A stretch of 33,075 nucleotides of DNA, taken from the NCBI GenBank assembly GCA_041563315.1, contig JBFFNE010000026.1, positions 1 to 33,075 of the forward strand, in the 5' to 3' direction. Positions 15,390 through 24,064 of this stretch are shown piece by piece. Source of the stretch: JBFEYJ01 sp041563315. GTDB lineage: Bacteria; Pseudomonadota; Gammaproteobacteria; Thiohalomonadales; Thiohalomonadaceae. Position numbers and translations under genes: made by a program. The notes under the pieces were generated by a model that worked only from the letters and a program-made list of their open reading frames with translations, was not told the origin of the DNA and searched no databases. Position 1 is the first letter of the stretch. The number at the start of each line of letters is the position of its first letter.

Positions 15390-16051
15390 ACTGTTTCATC
15401 TCGCAGACTGATTTGCGGCCAGCCCTTCTGGCTGGCATGGTCGCTGAGTGTCTCATCCGCATCCACTGCTACCGGGTGTGCTACCAGCTCCAGTAGCGGC
15501 AGATCGTTGTGGGAATCGCTGTAGAACCAGCCTCCTTCCAGATTCATGCCGGTCTCGGCAAGCCACCTTTCCAGTCGGGTGACCTTACCCTGTTGGAAGC
15601 AGGGAATATCAGAGATATCACCGGTATAGCAGCCATTTACCATTTCGGGTTCAGTTGCGAGCATGTCATCCACCCCCAGTTCCTCGGCGATAGGGGCCGT
15701 GACAAAACGGTTTGTGGCGGTGATGATAAGCAGATAGTCGCCCTGTTCCCGGTGTCTGGCCAGCAGCTCTCTGGCTTTGGGTAGCATGATGGGGCGGATT
15801 TTTTCCTCCATGAAGCGCTGATGCCAGGCGTTGAGGGTTTTCAGGTCATGTTCGGCCAGGGGGGCAAGGCTGAAGCGTAAAAATTCGTAGATATCGAGCT
15901 GCCCGGCCTTGTATTCTTCGTAATAGCGTTGGTTTTCACGCTCATATCGCACCGCGTCCACGATGCCTTGCTCTACCAGAAAGCGGCCCCACAGGTAGTC
16001 GCTGTCGCCGCCGAGCAGTGTATTGTCGAGATCAAAAATTGCCAGGCTCAA
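15371..16051 (-). CDS. HAD-superfamily hydrolase, subfamily IB (SerB-like)
   Basis: A 226-residue cytosolic phosphatase-like protein. Motif I is IFDLDNTLL with nucleophile Asp7 and acid/base Asp9. Motif II is LLIITATNRFVT, motif III is the Lys in QQGKVTRLERW, and motif IV is YSDSHNDLPLLEL. The subfamily IB cap lies between motifs I and II. Relatives sit beside rppH and ptsP in Pseudomonas-type genomes, as here, though this gene is divergent from them. The substrate is not known; phosphoserine, phosphocholine-like or histidinol phosphate activities all occur in this subfamily. The extreme C-terminus is written by a repeat arm. Confidence 0.87.
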   Translation of the reverse strand: MSLAIFDLDNTLLGGDSDYLWGRFLVEQGIVDAVRYERENQRYYEEYKAGQLDIYEFLRFSLAPLAEHDLKTLNAWHQRFMEEKIRPIMLPKARELLARHREQGDYLLIITATNRFVTAPIAEELGVDDMLATEPEMVNGCYTGDISDIPCFQQGKVTRLERWLAETGMNLEGGWFYSDSHNDLPLLELVAHPVAVDADETLSDHASQKGWPQISLRDETVTRVEA

Positions 16052-16163
16052 GGTGAATTCTCCCGCACGCCGTGAAAAGGATCCATGATACTGCTCGCGC
16101 CCTGGAACTCAAAGAGGCGGAACTCGGTCTCTATATTGTGATGGCGAGGATTTGCCCATAGTG

Positions 16164-16191
16164 TTGATTCTATGGAAGAATCATCTATTAA
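16164..16191 (+). promoter_or_regulatory. Candidate rppH promoter with internal dyad
   Basis: TTGATT (16164-16169), a 16-bp spacer and TATTAA (16186-16191) give a moderate sigma-70 match (four of six in each box). A dyad TGATTC-N7-GAATCA (16165-16183) fills the spacer and could be a regulator site. GAGG at 16198-16201 is the likely ribosome site for the GTG start of rppH. Confidence 0.35.
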
Positions 16192-16212
16192 TAAATAGAG
16201 GTAAAAACGTAA

Positions 16213-16749
16213 GTGATTGATTCCCAAGGTTTCCGTGCGAATGTCGGGATCATCCTGTGTAATCGGGAGGGGCGACTTTTGTGGGCGCGCCGCCTGGGAC
16301 AGGATTCCTGGCAGTTTCCGCAGGGAGGGATCAAGCACAATGAAAGCCCGGAAGAGGCCCTTTATCGCGAACTTCATGAAGAGGTCGGTCTGGAGCCGCA
16401 ACACGTGGAGATCATCGGCCGTACCCAGGGCTGGCTCCGTTACCGGCTCCCCAAGCGCTTTATCCGTTTCCATAGCAAACCGGTCTGTATCGGACAGAAG
16501 CAGCGATGGTATATGCTGCGCCTGGTGGCTGATGAAGAGATGGTGCGCCTGGATCTGAGTAAGAAGCCGGAGTTTGAGGAGTGGCGCTGGGTGGATTACT
16601 GGCTGCCGGTACAGGAGATCGTGTTCTTCAAGCGCCGTGTTTACGAAAAGGCCTTACAGGAACTGGAACAGTTGTTGTTCCCTGACCGGGGCAGACGCCG
16701 TCCGCGCCTTAACAGTCGGTCTACATATTATAATAGCCGTCACTCCTGA
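16213..16749 (+). CDS. rppH: RNA pyrophosphohydrolase RppH
   Basis: RppH is a Nudix hydrolase that removes pyrophosphate from triphosphorylated mRNA 5' ends and so triggers RNase E decay. The 178-residue protein starts at GTG with the family's IDSQGFRANVGIILCN opening. The Nudix box is GGIKHNESPEEALYRELHEE (residues 38-57, continuing VGL), and the RppH-specific WLRYRLPKRFIR and KPVCIGQKQRWYML segments follow. Its C-terminus is rich in Arg (GRRRPRLNSRS). It precedes ptsP as in many gammaproteobacteria. The SD (GAGG) is about 11 bases from the GTG, slightly long. Confidence 0.95.
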   Translation: MIDSQGFRANVGIILCNREGRLLWARRLGQDSWQFPQGGIKHNESPEEALYRELHEEVGLEPQHVEIIGRTQGWLRYRLPKRFIRFHSKPVCIGQKQRWYMLRLVADEEMVRLDLSKKPEFEEWRWVDYWLPVQEIVFFKRRVYEKALQELEQLLFPDRGRRRPRLNSRSTYYNSRHS

Positions 16750-16909
16750 TCCTTATTTTTGTGGTCCACAGTACCAGGAACGCTACAGTGAGAGCCGGCA
16801 CAGGCTGGCGGGTGCAATTTTGGTTGCGGATTAAGCGGAGGCGAAGAGAAAATAATCCGTTTCTTCAACCAATGGAATACTACATCCAGCTCGAAAACGA
16901 CGTTACCTG

Positions 16910-16955
16910 AGCCGTTCCCTCTGTGGGGACCGGCTAGTGACTTTTATCTTTTTTC
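16910..16955 (+). terminator. Possible terminator between rppH and ptsP
   Basis: The stem AGCCG-T-TCCC / GGGA-C-CGGCT (16910-16935, one internal mismatch) is followed, after five bases, by a T-rich run (16941-16955). The T-tract is interrupted and offset, so termination may be partial. The rest of the 236-bp gap 16750-16985 shows no gene. Confidence 0.3.
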
Positions 16956-16985
16956 ATCATTGCTGAAAATGGCAAGGGAACTTGC

Positions 16986-19256
16986 ATGCTTGATATTTTG
17001 CGCAGCATTATCCAGGAGGTGAACGCCGCCCGTAACCTTGATCAGGCTCTAACGATAATTGTCGAGCGGGTGAAATCGGCCCTGTTGGTTGACGTCTGTT
17101 CCGTCTATCTGGTTGACCAGGAAACCGGTGAGCTTGTACTGATGGCCAGTGATGGCCTGCTTCCCGAGTCTATCGGCTTCGTGCGATTGAAATTTGACGA
17201 AGGCCTCGTCGGACTGGTGGCTCAACGCGCCGAGCCAGTTAATCTGGATAATGCCCCGGACCATCCCCGTTACCGCTACTTCTCCGAAACCGGAGAGGAG
17301 TGGTATCACGCTTTCCTCGGTGTTCCAATCATTCATCATCGCCAAGTGCTCGGCGTACTAGTGTTACAGCAACACACCGAATACCGTTATGACGAGGATA
17401 TGGTCACCCTGCTGGTCACTATTGCTGCGCAGCTGGCTGGAGCTATCGCTCATGCAGAAGCCAGTGGCGGGATCGATGGCCTGCAGAGTCAACGCCGCCT
17501 TGACGGTTATCCACTCAAGGGTATGCCCGGCGCCCCAGGTGTGGCCATCGGTCGGGCGGTGGTTGTCCATCCCCACGCGGATATCGACAGCATTCCCGAT
17601 CGTCCGGTGGAGGACGTTGCCGCCGAGCAGGATCGCTTTCTCAGCGCAGTCAATACCGTCAAGCGGGAAGTGAGCACGATGGTGGATAACATCAGCGATG
17701 TGCTGCCCAACGGCGACAGCGCCCTGTTTGATGCCTACCTGCTGATGCTCGATAGCGACAGCCTTATCGGCGGGGTGCTCGAGAGTATCCGTGAGGGCAA
17801 CTGGGCACCGGGGGCGCTGCGTAAGGTAGCCACCGAGCACATTCGCATCTTCGATGAGATGGATGATGCCTATCTGCGTGAGCGGGCAGAGGACGTGCGC
17901 GATCTCAGTCGCCGTGTTCTGCAGCAGCTACAGCAGAAAACAAAACCGGGCAAGGGAGAGAAATTTCCGCGTAACACGGTACTTGTAGGGGAAGAAATCA
18001 CCGCTTCTATGCTGGCTGAGGTGCCATCAAAACGCCTTGCCGGGGTGGTTTCCGTGCGCGGTTCGAGCACCTCGCATACCGCGATCCTTGCTCGTGCCCT
18101 GGGTATCCCTGCCGTGCTGGGGGTGGATGATCTGCCGGTGGCCAGGGTCGATGAGATGGACATCATCGTTGATGGGTATTCAGGACGGATCTATGTCAAC
18201 GCTCCAAGCGGCATCAAGCGTGAATACAAGCGGCTGAAGAAGGAGGAGCAAGAGCTCTCCAACGAGTTGCAGGAGCTGCGTGCACTGGCATCGGAAACCG
18301 AGGATGGGGTGCACATACCGCTGTATGCGAACACCGGGCTGCTCTCTGATATTCGCCCTTCCATTGAGAGCGGGGCCGAGGGAGTGGGTCTCTACCGGAC
18401 CGAATTCCCTTTCATGATTCGCGAGCGTTTTCCTGGTGAGGAGGAGCAGCACCAGGTGTACCGTCAGGTGTTGGAGGCCTTCTCACCACGGCAGGTGACC
18501 ATGCGCACACTCGATGTCGGTGGTGACAAGGCGCTACCCTATTTTCCTATCAATGAGGACAACCCTTTCCTTGGCTGGCGCGGTATTCGTATCACCCTCG
18601 ATCACCCGGAAATCTTCCTGGTGCAGATCCGCGCTATGCTGAGGGCGAGTGTCGGCCTGGATAACCTGCAGCTGTTGTTGCCGATGATCAGTACGCTCTC
18701 CGAGGTGGATGAGGCCGTTTCCCTGATTCAGCGTGCCTATCACGAGTTGCTAGAGGAGGGAGTGCCAGTCACCCTGCCCAAGGTCGGCGCGATGGTCGAG
18801 GTGCCTTCGGTTATCTACCAGATCGAACCGCTGGCCAAACGCGTGGATTTTATCTCCGTTGGCAGTAATGACTTGACCCAATACCTGCTAGCGGTAGATC
18901 GAAACAACGCTAGGGTAGCAGGGCTGTATGACTCGCTTCATCCGGCGGTGGTACACGCTTTGCGCTTGGTGGTCGAAGGGGCGAAAAAGCACCGTATCCC
19001 GGTCAGTGTCTGTGGAGAGATGGCCGGGGATCCTGCGGCGGCGTTGCTGTTATTGGGCCTGGGCATTAACTCACTGAGTATGAGTGCCTCCAGTCTGCTG
19101 CGCATCAAATGGGTGATCCGAAGCTTCTCACGGCGTCGTGCCAAGGCGCTGGCGAAAAAGATACTGGAGATGGAAGATCCGCAGAGCATTCGCCGAACCC
19201 TGCAAAGCGCGTTGGAAAAAGCGGGGCTGGGCGGGTTGGTGCGCGCAGGAAAGTAG
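16986..19256 (+). CDS. ptsP: Phosphoenolpyruvate-protein phosphotransferase PtsP (EI-Ntr)
   Basis: Enzyme I of the nitrogen-related PTS passes phosphate from PEP to NPr and on to EIIA-Ntr, linking nitrogen and carbon status to regulation. The 756-residue protein has an N-terminal GAF domain (about 1-165), the PEP-utiliser N-terminal region, and the mobile phosphohistidine domain with His364 in RGSSTSHTAILARALG. The C-terminal PEP-binding barrel has LDVGGDKALPYF and Cys676 in VCGEMAGDP. The N-terminal GAF distinguishes it from the sugar-PTS Enzyme I. ATG start with AGGGA upstream. No ptsN or ptsO is in the window. Confidence 0.95.
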   Translation: MLDILRSIIQEVNAARNLDQALTIIVERVKSALLVDVCSVYLVDQETGELVLMASDGLLPESIGFVRLKFDEGLVGLVAQRAEPVNLDNAPDHPRYRYFSETGEEWYHAFLGVPIIHHRQVLGVLVLQQHTEYRYDEDMVTLLVTIAAQLAGAIAHAEASGGIDGLQSQRRLDGYPLKGMPGAPGVAIGRAVVVHPHADIDSIPDRPVEDVAAEQDRFLSAVNTVKREVSTMVDNISDVLPNGDSALFDAYLLMLDSDSLIGGVLESIREGNWAPGALRKVATEHIRIFDEMDDAYLRERAEDVRDLSRRVLQQLQQKTKPGKGEKFPRNTVLVGEEITASMLAEVPSKRLAGVVSVRGSSTSHTAILARALGIPAVLGVDDLPVARVDEMDIIVDGYSGRIYVNAPSGIKREYKRLKKEEQELSNELQELRALASETEDGVHIPLYANTGLLSDIRPSIESGAEGVGLYRTEFPFMIRERFPGEEEQHQVYRQVLEAFSPRQVTMRTLDVGGDKALPYFPINEDNPFLGWRGIRITLDHPEIFLVQIRAMLRASVGLDNLQLLLPMISTLSEVDEAVSLIQRAYHELLEEGVPVTLPKVGAMVEVPSVIYQIEPLAKRVDFISVGSNDLTQYLLAVDRNNARVAGLYDSLHPAVVHALRLVVEGAKKHRIPVSVCGEMAGDPAAALLLLGLGINSLSMSASSLLRIKWVIRSFSRRRAKALAKKILEMEDPQSIRRTLQSALEKAGLGGLVRAGK

Positions 19257-19281
19257 GTTGCCACCCGGAGCCGACGGTTAT

Positions 19282-19328
19282 GTTAGCTGCACATCCTCCA
19301 CGAACCAGGCAGCTTAACCTTAGTTTTT
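19282..19328 (+). terminator. Weak hairpin after ptsP
   Basis: GTTAGCTGC and GCAGCTTAAC (19282-19317) can pair with one bulge across a loop of about 18 bases, followed by a T-rich run. It sits in the 63-bp convergent gap between ptsP and dam. The long loop makes it a weak terminator candidate. Confidence 0.3.
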
Positions 19329-20180
19329 GTTACCCTGGTATACCGCCAAAATCTCTTTGGCCAGTCCACGCCGGCTGCCATTGCAACTGATCATCCGTCT
19401 GACATCGATACGATGCTTGCGGGCTTGCCCGTAGATCTCCCGAGTGAACGGGGTGTCGTGGTTGGAGATCAGCACCGTGATCCCCTGGCTCGATATCTCC
19501 TCGGCAAGCTCGGCGAGGCGAATCTGTTCTGCCTCGGCGAAACCGTTACCGGAATAGGAGGTGAAGTTGGCGGTAGTCGATAACGGTACGTATGGCGGAT
19601 CGCAATAAATGATGTCGCCGGTTTGTGCCTGGCGCATGACGCTTGAAAAATCTTCACAGGTAAAAACAGCGCCACGTGATTTTTCGATAAACAGCTCAAG
19701 CTCTTTTTGCGGGAAATAAGGTTTTTTGTAGCGCCCGAATGGCACATTACTTTTGCCTTTCGAGTTGTAGCGGCAGAGGCCGTTGTAACCAAACCTGTTG
19801 AGGTAGAGAAATAGCGCGGCTTTTAAACGGAGATCAATACTGGCGTTAAAGGTGTCGCGCAGGCGATAGTAGGCCTTTTCCGTATTGTTTTTGGCTTGAA
19901 AAAAACCACGTGCGTAAGTAATGAAATCTTCACCATCCGTCTGGAGTCGGCGGTAAAAATCAATCAGATCGTGGTTAATATCATTAAGCAGATAGTGATC
20001 GAAGCGGGTGTTGACAAATACGGCTCCAGAACCGACAAATGGCTCAATAAGCCGGTTGCCGCTCGGAAGGTATTTGCGAATGGTGTCGAGGATCTGGAAT
20101 TTGCTTCCTGCCCACTTTAGAGGTGGGCGGACCCGATTTGTCGGGTGATCTTTTTGTGCCACTAGTGTTATTCCTGTCAC
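19320..20180 (-). CDS. dam: DNA adenine methylase, Dam family
   Basis: This enzyme methylates adenine N6, expected in GATC. The 286-residue class alpha protein shows PLKWAGSK near the N-terminus, the AdoMet motif IEPFVGSGAVF, NRFGYNGLCRYNSKG, and catalytic IIYCDPPYVPL (Asp194). E. coli Dam is close in length. The start at 20180 is GTG without a good ribosome site. A second in-frame GTG at 20162 has AGGA nine bases upstream and may be the true start; no motif would be lost. It stands alone, with no restriction endonuclease beside it, and is followed by convergent ptsP. This fits a solitary housekeeping methylase. Confidence 0.9.
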   Translation of the reverse strand: MTGITLVAQKDHPTNRVRPPLKWAGSKFQILDTIRKYLPSGNRLIEPFVGSGAVFVNTRFDHYLLNDINHDLIDFYRRLQTDGEDFITYARGFFQAKNNTEKAYYRLRDTFNASIDLRLKAALFLYLNRFGYNGLCRYNSKGKSNVPFGRYKKPYFPQKELELFIEKSRGAVFTCEDFSSVMRQAQTGDIIYCDPPYVPLSTTANFTSYSGNGFAEAEQIRLAELAEEISSQGITVLISNHDTPFTREIYGQARKHRIDVRRMISCNGSRRGLAKEILAVYQGNKN

Positions 20181-20221
20181 AAAAAAGTATTGCTGTAATT
20201 AACCTGCAATGGTTACTGAAA

Positions 20222-21544
20222 TCAAAGTGACTTTATAAACACTTTGGAGCGGCGCTGATAGTTATAGAGCTCTTTTCGAGCCATCGGTAGATCATCAAGC
20301 GAGGCAGCCTTGAAGCCGCGTTCCTGGAACCAGTGGGCGGTGCGGGTAGTGAGTACGAACAACTTGTCGATACCCAGGCCCTTGGCCTGACGCTCAATGT
20401 ACTCAAGCAGATCATCACCGCGTCCCTGATTGCGATAGTCCTGATGAACCGCCAGACAGGCCAATTCGCCGCAGTGATCTTCACTGAAGGGGTAGAGAGC
20501 GGCACAGGCGATGGCCATGCCGTCGCGTTCGACAACGGTGAAGTAGTCGATCTCCATTTCCAGTCGTTCGCGCTCACGCCTTACCAGTACGCCCTCCTGT
20601 TCCAGCGGTGCGATAAGTTCGATAATCCCCCCGACATCCCTGATCGTCGCCTGGCGGATATCCTCATAGGTCTCCCCACTGATGAGGGTGCCAATGCCGT
20701 CACGGGTGAACAACTCCATCAGCAATGAGCCATCCACATGGCGGCTGATTAAGTGGGCGCGGCTAACGCCGTTTTTGCAGGCATGGATCGCGCTGAAAAG
20801 GCTCTTGCCGATCGATTCTGGCAGTGCCTCTTTCTCTTCCCGGTAGCTCTCCGCTTCGTTGAGGTCGAGTTCGCGCACCAGAGTCCCATCGTCAAGTTCC
20901 AGACCGTTACCGTCGATGAGGTAGATCAATTTATCGGCTTTGAGATGGACCGCGGCGGCTGTAGCCACATCCTCGGCACTGAGATTGAATACCTCCCCGG
21001 TCGGTGAGTAGCCAATGGGTGAGAGCAGCACCATGGCGCCATCGGCAAGTTGCCGGTGAATCGCTTCATTGTCGATGCGCCTGACCTCACCGGTATGCAG
21101 GTAGTCGACCCCTTCGCGTACACCCAGCGGTTGGGCGGTGACGAAATTTCCCGAGGCTACATGAATATCGGCGCCGGCCATGGGAGAGTTGGCCAGCCCC
21201 ATGGAGAGCAGGGCTTCGATCTCGACCCGCACGCTGCCGGCGGCATCCTTGACGCAAGCCAGGGCAGACGCGTCGGTAACGCGCAGACCGTTGACGTATT
21301 GCATTTTGATGCCGCGCTCGTTGAGCCGTTGCTCGATCTGCGGGCGCGCGCCATGGACCAGCACCAGACGGACGCCGAGGCTGTTGAGCAGCGCGATGTC
21401 GTGTACCAGGTTGGCGAACTGCTCCTCGGCAATCACCTCACCGCCGAAGGCGACTACGAAGGTGCGGCCGCGAAAAGCGTTGATATAGGGTGAAGAGTCG
21501 CGAAACCAGCGAACGAAGGTCTGTTGATCGAGGCTCGGGTCCAT
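20222..21544 (-). CDS. argA: N-acetylglutamate synthase ArgA
   Basis: ArgA is the first enzyme of arginine synthesis, making N-acetylglutamate from acetyl-CoA and glutamate. The 440-residue protein (from the ATG at 21544) has an N-terminal amino-acid-kinase-like regulatory domain, with TFVVAFGGEVI, VHGARPQIEQRL and a kinase-fold body, and a C-terminal GNAT domain with LAVHQDYRNQGRGDDLLEYI. The domain order and length match gammaproteobacterial ArgA. The frame is open a further 31 codons upstream, but the family start aligns with MDPSLDQQTFVRWFRDSSPY. It follows argE on the same strand with a 120-bp gap. I saw no convincing ARG box. Confidence 0.94.
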   Translation of the reverse strand: MDPSLDQQTFVRWFRDSSPYINAFRGRTFVVAFGGEVIAEEQFANLVHDIALLNSLGVRLVLVHGARPQIEQRLNERGIKMQYVNGLRVTDASALACVKDAAGSVRVEIEALLSMGLANSPMAGADIHVASGNFVTAQPLGVREGVDYLHTGEVRRIDNEAIHRQLADGAMVLLSPIGYSPTGEVFNLSAEDVATAAAVHLKADKLIYLIDGNGLELDDGTLVRELDLNEAESYREEKEALPESIGKSLFSAIHACKNGVSRAHLISRHVDGSLLMELFTRDGIGTLISGETYEDIRQATIRDVGGIIELIAPLEQEGVLVRRERERLEMEIDYFTVVERDGMAIACAALYPFSEDHCGELACLAVHQDYRNQGRGDDLLEYIERQAKGLGIDKLFVLTTRTAHWFQERGFKAASLDDLPMARKELYNYQRRSKVFIKSL

Positions 21545-21664
21545 GTTTTCGTCAGTGTCTGTTTGAGTGGAATGGGTTATTTTCCGTTGCTGCTGCCGCT
21601 GTGGCAAGCAATGCCGGGAAAAAGTCGGTCGGCGCATCTGATAGAGCGTGTGAGTGTCAGAGTG

Positions 21665-22837
21665 CTAACGTCGTAAAAACGGCTCCTGGAGACAGAACCT
21701 GGTGATGAGCTGTTTCAGCAGTTCAACGGTGGGTTGCAGGCGATCCAGGGGGAGGTACTCATCGGGTTGGTGGGCCTGAGCGATATCGCCAGGTCCCAGG
21801 ATTAGGGTCTCTATCCCGAGCTCGGTCAGATAAGGCCCTTCGGTGCAGAAGGCGACCGCTTCGCTGTCGTGGCCAGTGAGTTTTTCCGCCGCCTGTACGA
21901 TTGCCGAGGTTGTCGGTGTGTGCATTGGCGGTGTGCCGCGGAACAGGGGGCTGACCTCCCAGCCGAGAGGACTCTCCCCGAGAAGCCGGTGAAGCCGCTC
22001 GTTAAGGGTGGCACGTAACGCGTCGAGTTCCATTCCCGGGACGGGACGCAGATCGAAGTGCAGTTCACAGGCGCCGCAAATGCGGTTGGGGTTGTCGCCA
22101 CCGTGGATGTGCCCCAGGTTGAGCGTCGGGAATGGAACCGTGAACCGTGGATCACGGTGACTGGCCTGCAGCTCTTCACGCCACGCAAGCAGATCACCGA
22201 TTACCCGATGCATACCCTCCAAAGCACTGACGCCCAGAGAGGGATCACTGGAATGACCAGAGCGACCGGTCAGGCGAACTGCCTCCATCATGATCCCTTT
22301 GTGGGCATTGACCGGTCGCATCCCTGTCGGCTCACCAATCACCGCATAACGAGCCTTCGGTCTTCCTAACTTTACCAGTGCCAGCGCACCGTCCATGGAG
22401 CTCTCCTCATCGGCGGTGGCGAGAATGATGAGCGGTTCTGTGAGTTGTTCGGCACGTAAGTCACGTGCGGCCTCGAGAGCCAGCGCAAAAAAGCCCTTCA
22501 TGTCAGAGGTGCCGAGTCCGTAGAGCCGGTTGTTCTGTTCGGTCAGGTGGAATGGATCGTGGTTCCAGCGCCCCTCATCGTAGGGCACGGTATCGGTATG
22601 CCCTGCTAGCACCAGTCCGCCAGGGCCACTGCCGAGAGTGGCGATGAGGTTGGCCTTGTGCGGCTGGCTCGGTAAGGGCAGGATTTCAACCGCGAAACCG
22701 AGCTGTTCCAGCCAGTCGGCAAGCCGTTCGATCACCTCGCGATTGGATGTATCGAATTCAGGGCTGACACTGCTCATCGACGGGGCGGCGATGAGGTCGG
22801 AAAGCATGTCCATAAGTGAGGGGATACGCGTGTTCAT
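21665..22837 (-). CDS. argE: Acetylornithine deacetylase ArgE
   Basis: ArgE removes the acetyl group from N-acetylornithine to give ornithine. The 390-residue M20-family metallohydrolase has the zinc ligand His in VLAGHTDTVP, Asp in GLGTSDMKGFFAL, the catalytic and ligand Glu pair in TADEESSMDGA, and a dimerisation lid in the middle (HKGIMMEAVRLTGRSGHSSD). I choose the ATG at 22837, which aligns with the known N-terminus; the frame open to 22930 is not needed. Having ArgA plus ArgE implies the linear (non-recycling) arginine route, although an ArgJ elsewhere cannot be excluded. It is divergent from the acetyltransferase/peptidase gene. Confidence 0.93.
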   Translation of the reverse strand: MNTRIPSLMDMLSDLIAAPSMSSVSPEFDTSNREVIERLADWLEQLGFAVEILPLPSQPHKANLIATLGSGPGGLVLAGHTDTVPYDEGRWNHDPFHLTEQNNRLYGLGTSDMKGFFALALEAARDLRAEQLTEPLIILATADEESSMDGALALVKLGRPKARYAVIGEPTGMRPVNAHKGIMMEAVRLTGRSGHSSDPSLGVSALEGMHRVIGDLLAWREELQASHRDPRFTVPFPTLNLGHIHGGDNPNRICGACELHFDLRPVPGMELDALRATLNERLHRLLGESPLGWEVSPLFRGTPPMHTPTTSAIVQAAEKLTGHDSEAVAFCTEGPYLTELGIETLILGPGDIAQAHQPDEYLPLDRLQPTVELLKQLITRFCLQEPFLRR

Positions 22838-22957
22838 GCCTTGAATTTTGGACTTTCCCGAGATGCCCGGCAAGCCTTGGAAATATCGGTAGCGAACAGG
22901 GTCTTCCGGTGCTACATTTCGCGCGTTCACACTCCGTCCCGGGGGAGGCGTACCGAC

Positions 22958-24064
22958 ATGATTCGCAAGGCTGAACTGCAGGACATCAATACTCTAGTGG
23001 CGTTGGAGAGCCGCGGCTTTGATACGGATCGGCTGTCCCGGCGCAGTTTCCGTCATCTGTTGACCAAGGCACATGCCGTCACGCTCGTTGCCGATGAAGA
23101 GGGTGTTATCGCGGGCTATGCCACGGTATTGTTTAACGCGGGAACCTCGCTGGCGCGACTTTACTCCATCGCCGTCGATGGGGCCTGGAAGGGCAAAGGA
23201 ATAGGCCGGGAACTGGTGCTTGCCGCAGAACAGGCGGCGCTGGAGGCCGAGTGTGTGTTGATGCGGCTGGAAGTCAGGCGAGACAATCACGCCTCCCTGA
23301 GGCTGTTTCGGCAGCTCGGTTACCGTGAGTTTGGTAGTTACAAGGACTATTACGAAGATCACATGGAGGCGCTGCGCTTTGAAAAGGAGCTGGTGCCGCA
23401 CCTTGAGCCGGAACTGGTGCGTGTGCCCTATTACCACCAGACCCTCGACTTTACCTGTGGCCCGGCCTCATTGCTGATGGCGATGCACGCGCTCGATGAG
23501 TCCGTTCCCTTTGCCCGTGCGCAGGAGATTCAGTTGTGGCGTGAGTCGACCACGGTCTTCATGACATCCGGTCACGGGGGGTGTGGGCCGCACGGGATGG
23601 CGCTTGCTGCCTGGCACCGCGGTTTCGATGTTGAACTTTACCTGAGCGAGGAGGGAGCACTGTTTATCGACTCGGTACGCAGTGATGAAAAAAAAGAGGT
23701 TATGGAGCTGGTGCATGAGCAGTTCGAGAAAGAAATGATTGAGGCTCATATCCCGGTGCATTATCGCCAGCTCACATTGGAGGAGATGCGCAGAGCCGTC
23801 GAGCAGGGAGCTATTCCTGTCGTGTTGATCAGCTCCTACCGTATCTATAAGGAGAAGTTCCCCCACTGGGTAGTTGTGACCGGTTTTGACGAGCGTTACA
23901 TCTATGTGCACGACCCTTATGTCGACACGGAAAAGGGGAAGCGCGTTACCGATTGCATGAATATGCCTATTTTGCAGAAAGACTTCGAGCGCATGGCGCG
24001 TTACGGAAAGAGTGCTCTGCGTGCTGCCCTGATTGTGTCATGCCGCGATGGAGTAAAGAAGTGA
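22958..24064 (+). CDS. GNAT acetyltransferase fused to C39-like peptidase
   Basis: This 368-residue two-domain protein has an N-terminal GNAT domain (about 1-150) with the acetyl-CoA loop LYSIAVDGAWKGKGIG and LRLFRQLGYREFG. It is followed by a Peptidase_C39-like (DUF3335-type) domain. That domain has Cys167 in LDFTCGPASLLMAM, a His in FPHWVVVTGFDE and Asp in YVHDPYVD, so a papain-like triad looks intact. The ATG at 22958 has GGGGGAGG upstream; the frame is open 39 codons further but lacks a ribosome site there. The stop overlaps the GTG of the ATP-grasp gene. The pairing suggests acylation, cleavage and ligation of one peptide or protein substrate. The substrate is unknown. Confidence 0.88.
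   Translation: MIRKAELQDINTLVALESRGFDTDRLSRRSFRHLLTKAHAVTLVADEEGVIAGYATVLFNAGTSLARLYSIAVDGAWKGKGIGRELVLAAEQAALEAECVLMRLEVRRDNHASLRLFRQLGYREFGSYKDYYEDHMEALRFEKELVPHLEPELVRVPYYHQTLDFTCGPASLLMAMHALDESVPFARAQEIQLWRESTTVFMTSGHGGCGPHGMALAAWHRGFDVELYLSEEGALFIDSVRSDEKKEVMELVHEQFEKEMIEAHIPVHYRQLTLEEMRRAVEQGAIPVVLISSYRIYKEKFPHWVVVTGFDERYIYVHDPYVDTEKGKRVTDCMNMPILQKDFERMARYGKSALRAALIVSCRDGVKK

Noticed and set aside
16048..16473. 141-codon minus-strand frame crossing the HAD-rppH gap.
   Set aside because: It is antisense to the conserved Nudix domain of rppH and has no recognisable similarity.
19320..20180. Restriction-modification system around the Dam-like methylase.
   Set aside because: Neighbours are ptsP and argA; no endonuclease or specificity gene is present, so a solitary Dam is the simpler reading.
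21545..22957. ARG box (ArgR operator) near argA or argE.
   Set aside because: Only an isolated half-site-like ATTCAA near the argE start was seen; no 18-bp palindrome of the ArgR type.
22841..22957. 39-codon N-terminal extension of the GNAT/C39 protein.
   Set aside because: The ATG at 22958 has a strong Shine-Dalgarno and begins exactly at the GNAT fold; the extension overlaps the argE promoter region.
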